The position numbers and the translations under genes are program-made. The notes under the pieces were generated by a model, which did no database searches, was not told the DNA's origin, and saw only the letters and a program-made list of their open reading frames with translations. Shown here piece after piece: positions 12,101-22,835 of a stretch of DNA of 64,000 nt; position 1 is the first letter of the stretch, and every line of letters begins with the position of its first letter. The stretch is from Cornus controversa (taxonomy: Eukaryota > Streptophyta > Magnoliopsida > Cornales > Cornaceae), in contig CM048845.1 of the NCBI GenBank assembly GCA_026545225.1, positions 29,602,001 to 29,666,000 of the forward strand, written 5' to 3'.

Positions 12101-14981
12101 GTAATTTTTTATACATAATAGACTTGGTAGAGTTATTTTTTATACTGGTGCATCATATTCTTTTATATCTAGATCATTTGTTGCTTTATTTGGGTTGGTG
12201 ACACAGCCTTGTAGTCATCCTCTTAGTATTTCTACACCACTAGATACTAGTACAATTTTACGAGAGAGTTGTGGGCATGTTACTATAGATATTAGCAGGC
12301 TCAGGTTTCTCGTTAATCTGTTAGTCTTGGACATAAATTCATATGATGTGATACTTGGGATGGATTGGTTATCTTAGTACCATGATCAAGTTAATTGCTA
12401 TGACAAGGATATTATTTTTGCTATACCGGGCCATGAGATGTATTTGATTGCTATGCCACGACCACATGAAGGGTCTAACACACACTTATTTTATATAGAT
12501 GTAGAGTCTTAGGAGGAAACCACAGTATCCATGGATAGTATTTCAGTGGTATGATATTTTCAAGATGTTTTTTAGGAGATTCCAGGATTGCCATCGAGTT
12601 GTGAGATTGACTTTTTCATAGACTTAGCCCCATATACTGCGCCTATTGCTAAGGCTCTGTATAGGATGGCACCAATGGAAATGAGGGAGTTAAAGGATCA
12701 GTTCCATTAGTTTCTCAGTCAAGGGTTCATTCACAGGAGTACTTCACCATAGGGAGCCCTTATGCTATTTATTAAGAAGAAGTATGGGTCTCTTCACCTT
12801 TGTGTAGACTATGGGAATTGAACAAGGTCACAATCTGTAACAAGTATCCGTTGCTGATGATTGATGATCTATTCGATTAGTTGAGAGGAGCCACCTACTT
12901 CTCGAAGACAAACAAAAGATTCGACTATCATCAGCTTTGTATTCGGGAGCAGGATGTGCCAAAGACAACTTTTCTCACTAGATATGGATTTATGAGTTTC
13001 GTGTTATGCCTTTCGGGCTGATGAATGGTCGAGCGGTCTTTATAGACCTGATGAACATGGTATTCAGAGCGTACTTAGATCAGTTTGTCATTATCTTTAT
13101 TGATGATATTTTGGTTTACTCCAAGTCAGAGGATGAACATGCCAAATACCTTTGAATTATGTTACAAATGCTTAGGGAGCACCAGTTGTATGCAAAATTT
13201 GAGAAGTGGTCTTTCTGGCAGAGGGAAGTCAAGTTTTTGGGTCACGTGGTATTAGAGAGATGGATAGGGCTGGATCTAACCAAAGTTTCAGTGGTTCTAG
13301 AATGGGGATAACCTACCTCACCTACAAAGTTCTATAGTTTCCCCAGGTTAGCAGATTACCATTGTAGGTTCATCCAAGGATTTTCTAATATTGCTAGTCC
13401 ACTCACTCATTTGACTAAAAAAGGTGTGTCATTTGTTTGGGATGGTTCTTGCCAATCCACTTTTGATGAGCTGAAGAGCAAGCTGACTGCTACGCCTGTT
13501 CTACAACTCCCCAGAGCGGGATTGAGTATCTTTTTTTCACTGATGTGTCTTTACAAGGTTTGATTCAAGAGGAGAGACCTGTATCCTATGTGTTATATAA
13601 GCGTAATCCTCATGAGCTTAATTATCCAACAGACGACTTAGAGCTAGTAGCGGTAGTGTTTGCATTGTGAATTTGGAGGCATTACCTTTTGGGAGAAACT
13701 TTTAGATTGTTTAGTGACCATAAGAGTTTACAATATTTGTTCACTCAGAGGGAGCTGAATATGAGACAACATAGTTGGTTAGAATTTGTGAAAGATTATC
13801 ATTTCTCCATCCAATATCATCTAGGGAAAGCCAATGTACTAGCTGATGCTCTTAGTCACTGATTTTATGCTAGTCTTTCAACTTTGTTTGAGATAGAATG
13901 AAATGTCATAAAGGCAGTTGACGAGTTAGCAAATGCTTTTGTAGCATGTGTGGTAGTGACACCAGCTATTATTCGTAGAGTAATTGAGGCTCAACTTACC
14001 GACCAATAGTGTATAGGAAAGGTTGTAGAGTTGGCTTTAGGAGATGTTCCATTTTACACGGTTGGTTCAAATAGAGGTCTGAGGTATAAGGGTCGATTAG
14101 TTGTTCCTCTTATTGATGACTTAAAGAAAGCGATGATGAGAAAAACTCATAATTCTCCATTCTCGATACACCCAGGAGGGGATAAGATGTACTAGGACAT
14201 AAAACATCAGTTTTGGTGGGTAGGAATGAAGAGGAACATAGCTATATTGGTTTCTAAGTGTAATACTTGTCAGATGGTTAAGATTGATCAATAGAGATAA
14301 CCAGAATCCTTGCACCCACTTCTAGTACTGGAGTGGAAATGGAAGAGTAGTTTCATGGGTCTTATTTCAGGGGATACCTACATCACATCGGAACCATAAC
14401 TCCATTTGGGTTATAGTTGATAGACTGACTAAGTCTGTTCACTTTCTGCCAGTTCGCTCATATTACACTTTTGAGTGGTATGCTAAGCTTTATAGCACAA
14501 AAATAGTGAAACTTCATGGAATACCACTATCTAGTATATCGGATAGAGATCCAAACTTTGTAATGGGGTTTTGGGAGAGCTTTCAGTAGGCTCTGGGTAC
14601 AGAGTTACATCTCAATACAGCTTATCACCCTCAAATAGATAATAAGATTAAGCGATTTAATCATATTTTAGAAGATATGCTTCAAGCATGTGTACTCGAT
14701 TTTAAGGGCAATTGGGAATTCTATTTACCACTTTTTGACTTTGCTTATAACAATAGTTATAAAAACACTATTGGTATGGCGCCATTTGAGGCTTTATATA
14801 GTCGACCTTGTAGTTGGATGGAGGTTGGAGAGAGCAGATTTTTGGATCCTAAATTTATCAATGACACATTAGATAAAAAATTCTCATTAGGGATCGTATG
14901 CGCATTGCCTAGAGTAGGTAGAAGAGTTATGTTGATCGTCAAACTCGTGCATTAGAGTTCAAGGTGGGAGATTAGGTTTTG
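12101..14981 (+). pseudogene. Pol remnant of Tekay/Del-like element E: protease, RT, RNase H, integrase
   Basis: Pol normally makes the enzymes that copy and integrate the element. Protease: near 12135 the active-site motif reads FYTGAS, with Tyr (12141-12143) for the catalytic Asp, then YDVILGMDWLS near 12345. Reverse transcriptase runs from about 12560; KKKYGSLHLCVDYG near 12775 is followed by frameshifts that hide the metal-binding motif. RNase H at about 13530-13860 includes [13 protein letters not shown] and [11 protein letters not shown]. The integrase zinc domain (SIHPGGDKMY, then CNTCQMVK) starts near 14150. The core has VDRLTKSVHFLP, ISDRDPNFV and QACVLDFKGNWEFYL. There are dozens of stops, mostly TAG or TAA. 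At 14981 the frame is cut in the integrase C-terminus (EFKVGD) by element G and resumes at 20961. Confidence 0.9.
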
Positions 14982-17580
14982 TGAAATGCTCCCTACAATC
15001 TCACGCATGAGGTGGTCAGTCTCATACACAAAATATAAGGAATACTTACAATTGATAGCATGCAAGCATAGAATACAAGGATAATAGAATAAATAAATAA
15101 GTGTGAAAAGAAAACTTTAACTGAGAGGATAAATAATATAAAATAAAATTGAGAGTGTAAACAATACAAATTGGAAGTCCTGTAACTCAAGGACCCCTAA
15201 ACTCAAAAATATAATAAAGATTAAATAATCTAAAATAGCGTTCCAATAAAATTCATATCTTGAACATAAAGAAAAGAATAGGTCCCTACTCTGAAAACTG
15301 ATAAGAGAAAATGACTGCCACAATATACGAACTCAAGACTCTATCCTCGCGGTGGAACCGGCCTGGGACCTAAAATATCAATAAAGTGGGTTAAACTCAC
15401 GAGCAAGATCCCTCTACTACCACCCAATTAGAGAGTTGGTAAACATACCCTCTATATGAGGACAGTAAAAACATATACATATGACTATACCATTTTATCA
15501 TTTAATTTGCTGTCTTAGAAATAATTAGAACTATGTTCTAAACCAACTCATCCTTTATCACAATAAAGGTAGAACAAGCTTCTAAGTTCAAACAAGTGGC
15601 AATCCTAACATGCCTAAACACATAACTAAATTTCTTATTAAGTATTAGGCAATCCTAACATGCCTATACTCATATTTTATGAATACCTTATTAGGTATTG
15701 GGCAATCCTGATATGCCCTCAAATATAATTTACAAATACTTTATTAGGTATTAGCCAATCCTGACATGCCTCCATTCTAAACATATTAAATACCTTATTA
15801 GATATTAGGCAATCCTGACATGCCTCCATTCTAAATGTATTAAATACCGTATTAGGTATTAGGCAATCCTGACATGCCTTCCCATATTCTTTAAAACACA
15901 ACATATACTTAATAGCATAAATGAGAATATAATTGAAGCTATACCAAACCACAAGAATAAAATAAAGCTATTCACTACCAACTATTCATTCTCCTTCGTT
16001 CACAATAATAAATAAAATAAAGAACAGAATAGAACACTATGTCAACATTCCTCTTGTATACAATGCAACTATCCAAAGAAAAAATAAAAACAACATAATC
16101 ATTCCTAGATTTAATGAATAATCAACCATAAACTTAATGATTTCCAAAACAAAATAAAAACATAAAATTCCATCTTTAAAGTACACTTTTTGTGCTAATT
16201 CTACATCTAAGAGAACTTATTTCATCATGAAATTAAAGTCCCATGTATATTCTATCCCTAAAAGATAAATTTGAATTTTCAAAAATTTTCTAGAATTTGA
16301 AAGTAATTTAAAAATATTTTTCCCATTTTTTTCAATTTAAAAATGATTTAAAAACATAAAAAATATATTAAAATATTCCAAACTGGGCCCATCGGGTGGG
16401 CTAGGTGAGTGGGACCGAATTGTCTCTTTTCCGGTCCTCGCCGGCCAATAGAGGCCACTGCACACGCGCCACGCGCTAGCGGCATGCGTAGGCATCGCGT
16501 TGTGGCTGGGTCATCTTCTTCCCCAGACACAGCGTGTTGTTCCTGCACATACAGTTGGGTTCCGGTAGCTCTTTCGGCCACTCCTGACCTCCGTTTCCCT
16601 CCATTTTGACGCCAAACTTCCCCTCTCGTTCTAAGCTACCTATTGGTACGAAAGGCCCCTTCAATCATAGCCCGAATCAAAAATCCCTATTTTTTCAATT
16701 TCTAGGGTTCTTCAACTAGAATTCAAAATTAAATCTAAATTTCTCAACAATCTGATTTCTAATGATCAAGGGTCATTTACCAGAGCAAGAACAACACAAA
16801 AGGAAATGGATTAACATCCTTCAACAACCATAGGTTCATGTTCATACGAATTTCATGCTTGTATATACATACGACATATATATATATATGCATATACTTA
16901 TATATATATCTATACACCTATATATATTTATAGGGATCTTTAACACAAATTTATATAAGAAATTAAACAGAATTCCAAACTACTATTCATATTCATACAG
17001 AACTCCATACATAAATATATGCACACATATACAATCAAACAACACTAAATTTAATCTATGTTTACAAGTTCAAAGGGGAAATGAAGAGATTGAATTTGCC
17101 TTTCAATGAACAAGAACTCGTCTCAAAGAATCACTCATTCTCTCCCTCTTCTCTTGCGTCTACTGTTCTTTCCCTCTCTGTGCATGACAGCGACATAAAC
17201 TCTAACCCTTTTATTTTTCTTTTTTTTTTAGAAAACTAATTAAAATCTAAAATAATTAAAAATAAAAAAATAATAATAATCAATCCTAGCCCATAATAAT
17301 AAATATACACTTAGCCCAACACCTAAACAACTATACTCCAACCCAAACTCTCCCTAGCCCAAGCTGGAAAATAATTAAAATAAAAGAAAAATATAAAAGC
17401 ATAGTCCAACTAAATAAATAAATAAAATAAAAATAAAATAACCTAAAGCATTGAAGACACTCAATAAACAATTTAAGACACTAAAAAAATAATAATTTAA
17501 ACACATAAAGCATTTAAAACACCCAATAAACAATTTAAAAAATAAAACATTTAAAACACCCAATAAACAATTTAACAAAT
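14982..17580 (-). mobile_element. 3' LTR of element G
   Basis: This LTR shares 16340-17580 with 19683 onward of the 5' LTR. A GC-rich block (16385-16640 versus 19720-19990) and the flanking AT-rich tracts are alignable. The GC-rich segment is conserved in arrangement, but with many substitutions, which points to an old insertion. The LTR lacks roughly its first 70-80 bases on the minus-strand 5' side, because a deletion joins it directly to reverse transcriptase at 17581. The outer end is TGAAATG on the plus strand. It carries the six-copy 54-bp repeat at 15598-15890. Confidence 0.8.
15598..15890. repeat. Six-copy tandem repeat, 50-54-bp unit, in LTR of element G
   Basis: Units start at about 15598, 15648, 15700, 15754, 15808 and 15860. 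Each contains GGCAATCCTGACATGCC or a one- to three-base variant, followed by an AT-rich spacer and TACCTTATTAGGTATT. The homologous part of the 5' LTR is deleted, so the array exists only once. Confidence 0.93.
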
Positions 17581-18438
17581 AGATGGCTCCCTTCAGCTGA
17601 TCGAATAAATCATCAATCATTGGCAAGGGGTACTTGTTGTGAATTGTGACCTTATTCAACTCTCTATAGTCTATACAAAGGCGAAGAGACCCATACTTCT
17701 TTTTCACAAATAGTACTGGTGCTCCCCACGGTGAAGTACTCCTACGAATGAATTTCTGACTAAGAATCTATTGTATCTAATTTTTCAACTCTCTCATTTC
17801 CACAGGCGCCATTATGTATGGGGCCCTAGCAATAGGCCTGGTGCCTGGAGCTCAATCAATGACAAAGTCTATCTCACGACTCGGTGATAGTCTTGAGATT
17901 TTCTGAAACACATCTTGAAAGTTTTGTACTACTGGAATGGAATCGGAGAAACTGTAGTTCCCTCCTGAGACTCCTTGCTGATAAAGAATAATGTGCTAGA
18001 CCATCCATTTGATTGCGGCATAGCAACTAAATACATCTCCTAATCCGGTATAACAAAAACAATTGCCTTATCATGGCGATTAACTTGGGCATGATAATAT
18101 AATAACCAATCGATTCTGAGTATGACATCATAAGAATGCATATCCAAGACCAATAGGTCTGCCAAGAACATGAGTCTGCCAATGTCTATAGTGACTTGAC
18201 TACAACGTTCCCGTAAAACTATACTAATCCCCAATGGTGTAGCAATACTAAATAAAGAACTACACGGTTGAATGGCTATACTAGATAATATAACAAATGA
18301 TCGAGATACAAAAGAATAGGATGCACTAGTATTGAATAAAACACGACCAAGTTTACCATTAATCAGAAACATACCCTTAATCGCCTGAGGAGCCTGCACA
18401 TCATATGGCATGACGTTGTAAACCCTCCCATAGTGCAT
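17581..18438 (-). pseudogene. Protease and N-terminal reverse transcriptase of element G
   Basis: Reading leftward, HYGRVYNVMPYDVQAPQ leads into retropepsin. The active-site triad region reads FNTSAS (codon 18331-18333), so the catalytic Asp is Asn and the Gly is Ser. The second conserved block reads HSYDVILRIDWLL. Reverse transcriptase follows with [20 protein letters not shown] and [17 protein letters not shown], then stops abruptly at 17581 where LTR sequence is joined. The linker between the two domains (about 17710-18039) carries stop codons. The FVDD-type catalytic block, RNase H and integrase are absent. It is clearly dead and is the counterpart of 12101-12890 in element E. Confidence 0.88.
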
Positions 18439-19622
18439 TTGCTAACCAAGTTACCTCGCGAGCGATGGCGGTGGTGGTGCTGATAAAGCTGGTCGGTACT
18501 GAGTCTGAATCCGTGGAACTTCGGGTGCCGGCAAGGGTGGTTGCTGCCTCTGCCTTGTTGACCAAAATATCCCTGATTAATATTGGGGCAATACCTGACT
18601 AAATGCCTAAGCTCACCGTATCTATAACAATTTCCTCTCAATGTACTAGTAGGCTTCCTTAACTGATTACCCTAAGTCTGAGATTGACCCGTCTGCGGTA
18701 CTCCATTCTGTTTCCCATGAGTAGAGGCTTTCCCTTTGTGACCATCACCGTGACCTCTATGTTTCTTCCACTGTTGTTGCCCTGGGTAACTGCCCCTGTT
18801 AAACTGCTTCCCACTATTTCCATTTCTCCTCTCCACTATCTGACTAGCGGAGTCCTTGTCATTTCGTTTCTCCCCCTTTTCTTTCCTGTAATCCCTCCTC
18901 AACTGACAGTGTTGCAGTGCAGCATTAACCACCTGAGCATAAGTGGTATAAGCTGGACTACCCACAATGACCTGTCGAATATGCCAATTCAAACCATTTA
19001 CAAAATAGTTCTTCTTCTTTTCTTTAGTGTTCACCTCCTCAGGTGCAAAACAAAGAGAGACTGGTAAACTCCTACTCATGTTCTGTGACTGTCCTGTGCC
19101 CCCCCCCCCCCCCAGTTGTAGGTCCAGGAAGTCTCTCTTCTAAGCCGCCCCCACTGCATATCAGAAGTACTTACTGTCAAACCGGGCTTAAAACTCCACA
19201 TATGTCAAAGTAGTCCACTCCGCCATGGTAGTAACTGACTCCCACCATTGTAAGGCATCATCCACTAGCTTAAAGGTAACTAGCATCTGCTTCTGAACTT
19301 TGGTGCACATAATCATGCGAAGATGGCATTCAATGTCTTTCCTCCACTGTTACGCTTCTTTCACCTCTGTGGACGCCAAAAACTCTGGTGGATTCCCTTT
19401 TGTGAAGTAATTCTGAACCCTCTCCTAAGTGTTAGCCTGTTCCACCGGTAATGGAACATGGGCCAACTGTGGTGGCTGCTAATTCTGAAGAGCAGTCGCC
19501 ACTCCTATAGCTACAGCCTGCGCAATAATGGCTGCCAAGTCAGAAGGAAGTTCAGTATTTCTACCCTGAACATTATCTTGTCCTTGGTTTCGGTTCACAT
19601 TCCTCCTCCTACAGGGTGACAT
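18439..19622 (-). pseudogene. Gag of element G
   Basis: The probable start is the ATG at 19622 (MSPCRRRNVNRNQGQ). The capsid-like domain is recognisable from ALQWWESVTT and a degraded FDSKYF, and is broken by several stops. A run of 15 C at 19099-19113 then shifts the frame. The next readable block is SRSLPVSLCFAPEEVNTKE and PAYTTYAQVVNAALQHCQL, ending near 18672. The zinc knuckle at about 18590-18635 reads CYRYGELRHLVRYC, with the second Cys lost to Tyr. It matches gag of element E. Confidence 0.87.
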
Positions 19623-19682
19623 CTGAATAGATGAAAAGAAAAGGAATCAACACCCCAATAATAGACCAAAATATATAGAATA

Positions 19683-20960
19683 CAATGATTTAAAAATATA
19701 AAAAATATTAAAATATTCTGGACTGGGCCCAAACTAGCCCAGTGGGTGGGCTCGGCGAGTGGGACCGAATTGTCCCTTTTTTGATCCCTACCGGCATCGG
19801 AGGCCACCGCACGCGCGCCACACGTCGGCGGTGTACGTGGGCATCGTGTTGTGATTGGGTCATCTTCTTCCCCAGCCACAGTGCACTGTTCCTGCGTGCA
19901 CAGTCGGGTTCTGGCAGCACTTCCAGCCACTCCTGACCTCTGTTTGCCTCCATTTTGAAGCCAAACTTCCCATTTCGGTCTAAGCTACCTATTGGTACGA
20001 AAATCCCCTTCAATCATAGCCCGAATAAAAACCCCTAATTTTTCAATTTCTAGGGTTCTTCAACTAGAATTCAAAATTAAATCCAAATTTCTCAACAATC
20101 TGATTTCTAATGATTAAGGGTCATTTACCAGAGCAAGAATAACACAAAAGGAAACGGATTAACATCCTTCAACAACCATAGGTTTATGTTCATACGAATT
20201 TCATGCTTGTATATACATGCAACGTATATATATATATCAATACACCTATATATATTTACAGGGATCTTTCACACGAATTTATATAAGAAATTAAACAGAA
20301 TTCCATACTACTATTCATATTCAAACAAAACTCCATACATAAATATATGCAGACATATACAATCAAACAACACTAAACTTAATCTATGTTTACAAGTTCA
20401 AAAGGGAAGTGAAGAGACTGAACTTGCCTTTTGATGGACAAGAACTCGTCCCAAAGAATCGTCCTTCTCTCCCTCCTCTCTTGCGTCTACTATTCTTTCC
20501 CTCTCTGTGTGCGAAAGCAACAAAAACCCTAACCCTTTTCTTTTTCTTTTTTTTATCTTTAGAAAACTAAGTAAAATATAAACTAATTAAAAAGAAAAAA
20601 TAATAATAAACCTTAGCCCATAATAATAAATACACACTTAGCCCAACACCTAAACAATTATACTCCAACCCAAACTCAACCCAAACACAAACTCCCCCTA
20701 GCCCAATCTGGAAAAGAATTAAAATAAAACAAAAATACAAAAGCATAGTCCAACTAAAAAAATAAATAAAATAACCTAAAGAATTTAAGGCAATCAATAA
20801 ACAATTTAAGATACTAAAAATAATAATTTAAACACATAAAGCATTTAAAACACCCAATAAACAATTTAACAATTAAAGCATTTAAAACACCCCATAAACA
20901 ATTTGCCAAATAAAGCATTTAAATTAAAATTAAATAACCTCAAAATTACGGGGTATTACA
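19683..20960 (-). mobile_element. 5' LTR of element G, 3' part deleted
   Basis: It starts TGTAATACCCCGTAATTTTG on the minus strand at 20960 and is alignable with the left LTR down to about 19683. The remaining roughly 1.36 kb of the LTR, together with the PBS, is missing: only about 60 bases (19623-19682) separate the truncated LTR from the gag start. The deletion must have occurred after integration, because an element without a PBS cannot be copied. Confidence 0.78.
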
Positions 20961-21372
20961 TTTTTCTTAAGGTGTCTCCCATGGAAGGAGTGATGAGATT
21001 TAGGAAGAAGGGGAAATTATCACCTCGTTTCATAAGTCCTTTCATGATTACCAACAGGATAGGGCCAATAGGATACCGATTGGCTTTTCCAGATACTATA
21101 CATTGGGTGAACAATATTTTCTATCTATCCATGCTTCAAAATTTTCTCTAAGATAAGGGTGCTTATCAGCACATAGATGTGGGAGAGATTGAGTTACAGT
21201 TGGTTGTGACTTACATAGAGCAGCCATGTTGTATTCTGTATAATAAAAATCAGATTCTATGTAGAAGACTATTCCCTTAGTGTGTGTTCAGTGGAGCCAT
21301 CACAATGAGGCGGAATCCACTTGGGAATGGGAAGATGAAATTTATGTTAAATATCCAGAGTTTTTTAGTTTA
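20961..21372 (+). pseudogene. Integrase C-terminus of element E (continuation)
   Basis: The frame resumes with FLKVSPMEGVMRF and GKLSPRFISPFMI, the conserved GPF/Y-type module of chromovirus integrases (here SPF). It passes through WVNNIFYLSMLQ and ends in the chromodomain-like tail around 21290-21365 (a diverged EWEDEIYVKYPEFF). This tail is typical of Tekay/Del elements. A one-base frameshift and a few stops separate the blocks. It joins seamlessly to 14981 once element G is removed. Confidence 0.9.
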
Positions 21373-22409
21373 TGTAACAGCCCGCTCCATCTGATGGTAT
21401 GATATTATCTGCTTTGGGCCTAATCCCGCACATTTTTGCTCTTGGGTTTTATTCCAAAAGGCCTCATACCAATTGGACAGAACACACTACATATAAGCAC
21501 ATCCTATTTTCCAATCTAGAGCATTTTAGTTCATGTAATAGCCCGCTCCACCTTATAGTATGGTATTGTCTACTTTGGTCCTAATCCTGTATGGTTTTAC
21601 TCTTGGGTTTTACTCCGAAAGGCCTCATACCAATTGGAGAGAACACACTACATATAAGCACATCTCCTTTTCCACACCCAGACAATGTGAAATTGAGCAC
21701 CATATAGCATGCTAGTGTGGTAGCTTGCCCAGTGTCTCTCGTACCAGCCCACATCACACCCGTCCACAAGGGTCACCACAATCCACCCCCTTAGGAGGCC
21801 TGACATCCCCGTCGGCATAGTTCTGGCTGGGTCCAGCTCTGATACCATTTGTAATGGCCCGCTCCACTTGATGGTATGATATTGTCCGCTTTGGGCCAAG
21901 CCTGCATATTTTTTCTCTTGGATTTTACCCCAAAAGGCCTCATACCATTTGGAGAGAACACACAACATATAAGCATATCCCCTTCTCCACACCCAGGCAA
22001 TGTGGGATTGAGCACCCTATAGCCTGCCAGTGTGGTAGCTCACCCAGTGTCTCTCACACCTGCTCACATCACACCCGCCCACAAAGGTCAGCACAATTCA
22101 CCCTCTAGGAGGCCCGACGTCCCCATTGGCACACTTCTGGCTAGATCTGGCTTTGAAATCATTTGTAATAGTCGGTTCCACCTGATGGTATGATATTGTC
22201 CTCTTTGGGCCAAGACTGCAAGATTTTTCTCTTAGGTTTTACCCCAAAAGGCCTCATACCATTTGGAGAGAACACATTACATATAAGCACATCCCCTTCT
22301 CCACACCCAAGCGATATGAGATTGAGCACCCTGTAGTCTACCAGTGTTGTAGCTCGCCTAGTGTCTTTCACACCTGCCCATGTCACACCCTCCCAAAAGG
22401 GTCACCACA
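21373..22409 (-). mobile_element. Tandem TRIM array: three LTRs and two 69-bp internal domains
   Basis: Near-identical units start at 21534, 21850 and 22164. LTRs are 21534-21780, 21850-22095 and 22164-22409, each about 246 bp, starting TGTAATRGCCCGCTCC and ending CCACA. Between them lie 69- and 68-bp internal domains. Each has a GGGGG-containing polypurine tract on the minus strand (clear in the first) and, at 21836-21847, a perfect GCTCTGATACCA, the minus-strand initiator tRNA-Met primer site, two bases from the next LTR. The second primer site (near 22150-22161) is degraded. The left 161 bp (21373-21533) is an extra partial LTR copy that also duplicates about 18 bp of element E sequence. 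Flanks GTTTA (21368-21372) and GTTCA (22410-22414) look like a target duplication. It has no coding capacity. Confidence 0.85.
21836..21847 (-). promoter_or_regulatory. Primer-binding site of the TRIM array
   Basis: Exact TGGTATCAGAGC on the minus strand, two bases from the LTR beginning at 21850. It is the clearest sign that the repeated units are a retrotransposon and not an ordinary satellite. Confidence 0.88.
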
Positions 22410-22449
22410 GTTCAGGTATGAGTTGAATTCCGGGGACGAAATTCCTTTG

Positions 22450-22463
22450 TTAGGAGAGGAGAA
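22450..22463 (+). promoter_or_regulatory. Polypurine tract of element E
   Basis: TTAGGAGAGGAGAA precedes the 3' LTR. Just upstream is GGGGACGAAATTCC, the GAGGACGAAATTCC-like sequence usual before the polypurine tract of Tekay/Del elements; the same occurs at 37404-37418 in element D. Confidence 0.8.
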
Positions 22464-22835
22464 TATAATACCCCATTATTTTTTTTAAACATACAAATTT
22501 TGAAATAATTCTATTTTTGAGTTTGTTCAGAATTGTAATCAACATTGTGTGGAATCGTAACATGCATTACGCTGAATCGTAATATGCATTATGCAGAATC
22601 GTAATAGGATGCGCGAAATTGTAATTATGATAGGATTTATATTTTAAAATTTTGTTTTAAGTGGGTTTCCTAGTTCGTTTTGGAGTTATATAAAATCCTA
22701 TTATACAGAACTTATATGCTCGTTTAGAGAGAGAGAAAGAGATGGAGAATATCACAAAACCCTAATCATTGGTCTTGTACATACAAATTTGCGAGGAATG
22801 GATTGAGATAAACACGCGAGGAGATACGTGACGTT
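22464..22835 (+). mobile_element. 3' LTR of element E, left part
   Basis: It begins TATAATACCCC, one transition from the TGTAATACCCC start of the element G LTR. It contains a short degenerate repeat of GAATCGTAAYATGCATTA (22535-22620). It continues through a GAGA-rich segment and is interrupted near 22836 by a LINE. I infer that the remainder lies after 25440. Confidence 0.7.

Larger units (their letters stand above)
14982..20960 (-). mobile_element. Element G: Ty3/gypsy element inserted in the integrase of element E
   Basis: The coding sequence of E runs EFKVGD up to the left edge and continues FLKVSPMEG right after the right edge, which proves the insertion. Flanking 5-mers are TTTTG (14977-14981) and TTTTT (20961-20965), a target duplication with one mismatch. 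G is on the minus strand. From right to left it has a 5' LTR (starting TGTAATACCCC at 20960, with its 3' part deleted), gag, protease, the start of reverse transcriptase, then a deletion that removes the rest of pol, then the 3' LTR. At 5979 bp it is much shorter than a complete element. Gag and protease sequences show that it belongs to the same family as its host element. Confidence 0.88.

Noticed and set aside
15598..15890. CRISPR-like array
   Set aside because: Units are direct repeats, but the spacers are equally repeated. It is a tandem array in a plant LTR.
16348..16664. Overlapping GC-rich open frames in both LTRs of element G
   Set aside because: They are non-conserved between the two LTR copies at the protein level and arise from a GC-rich LTR segment.
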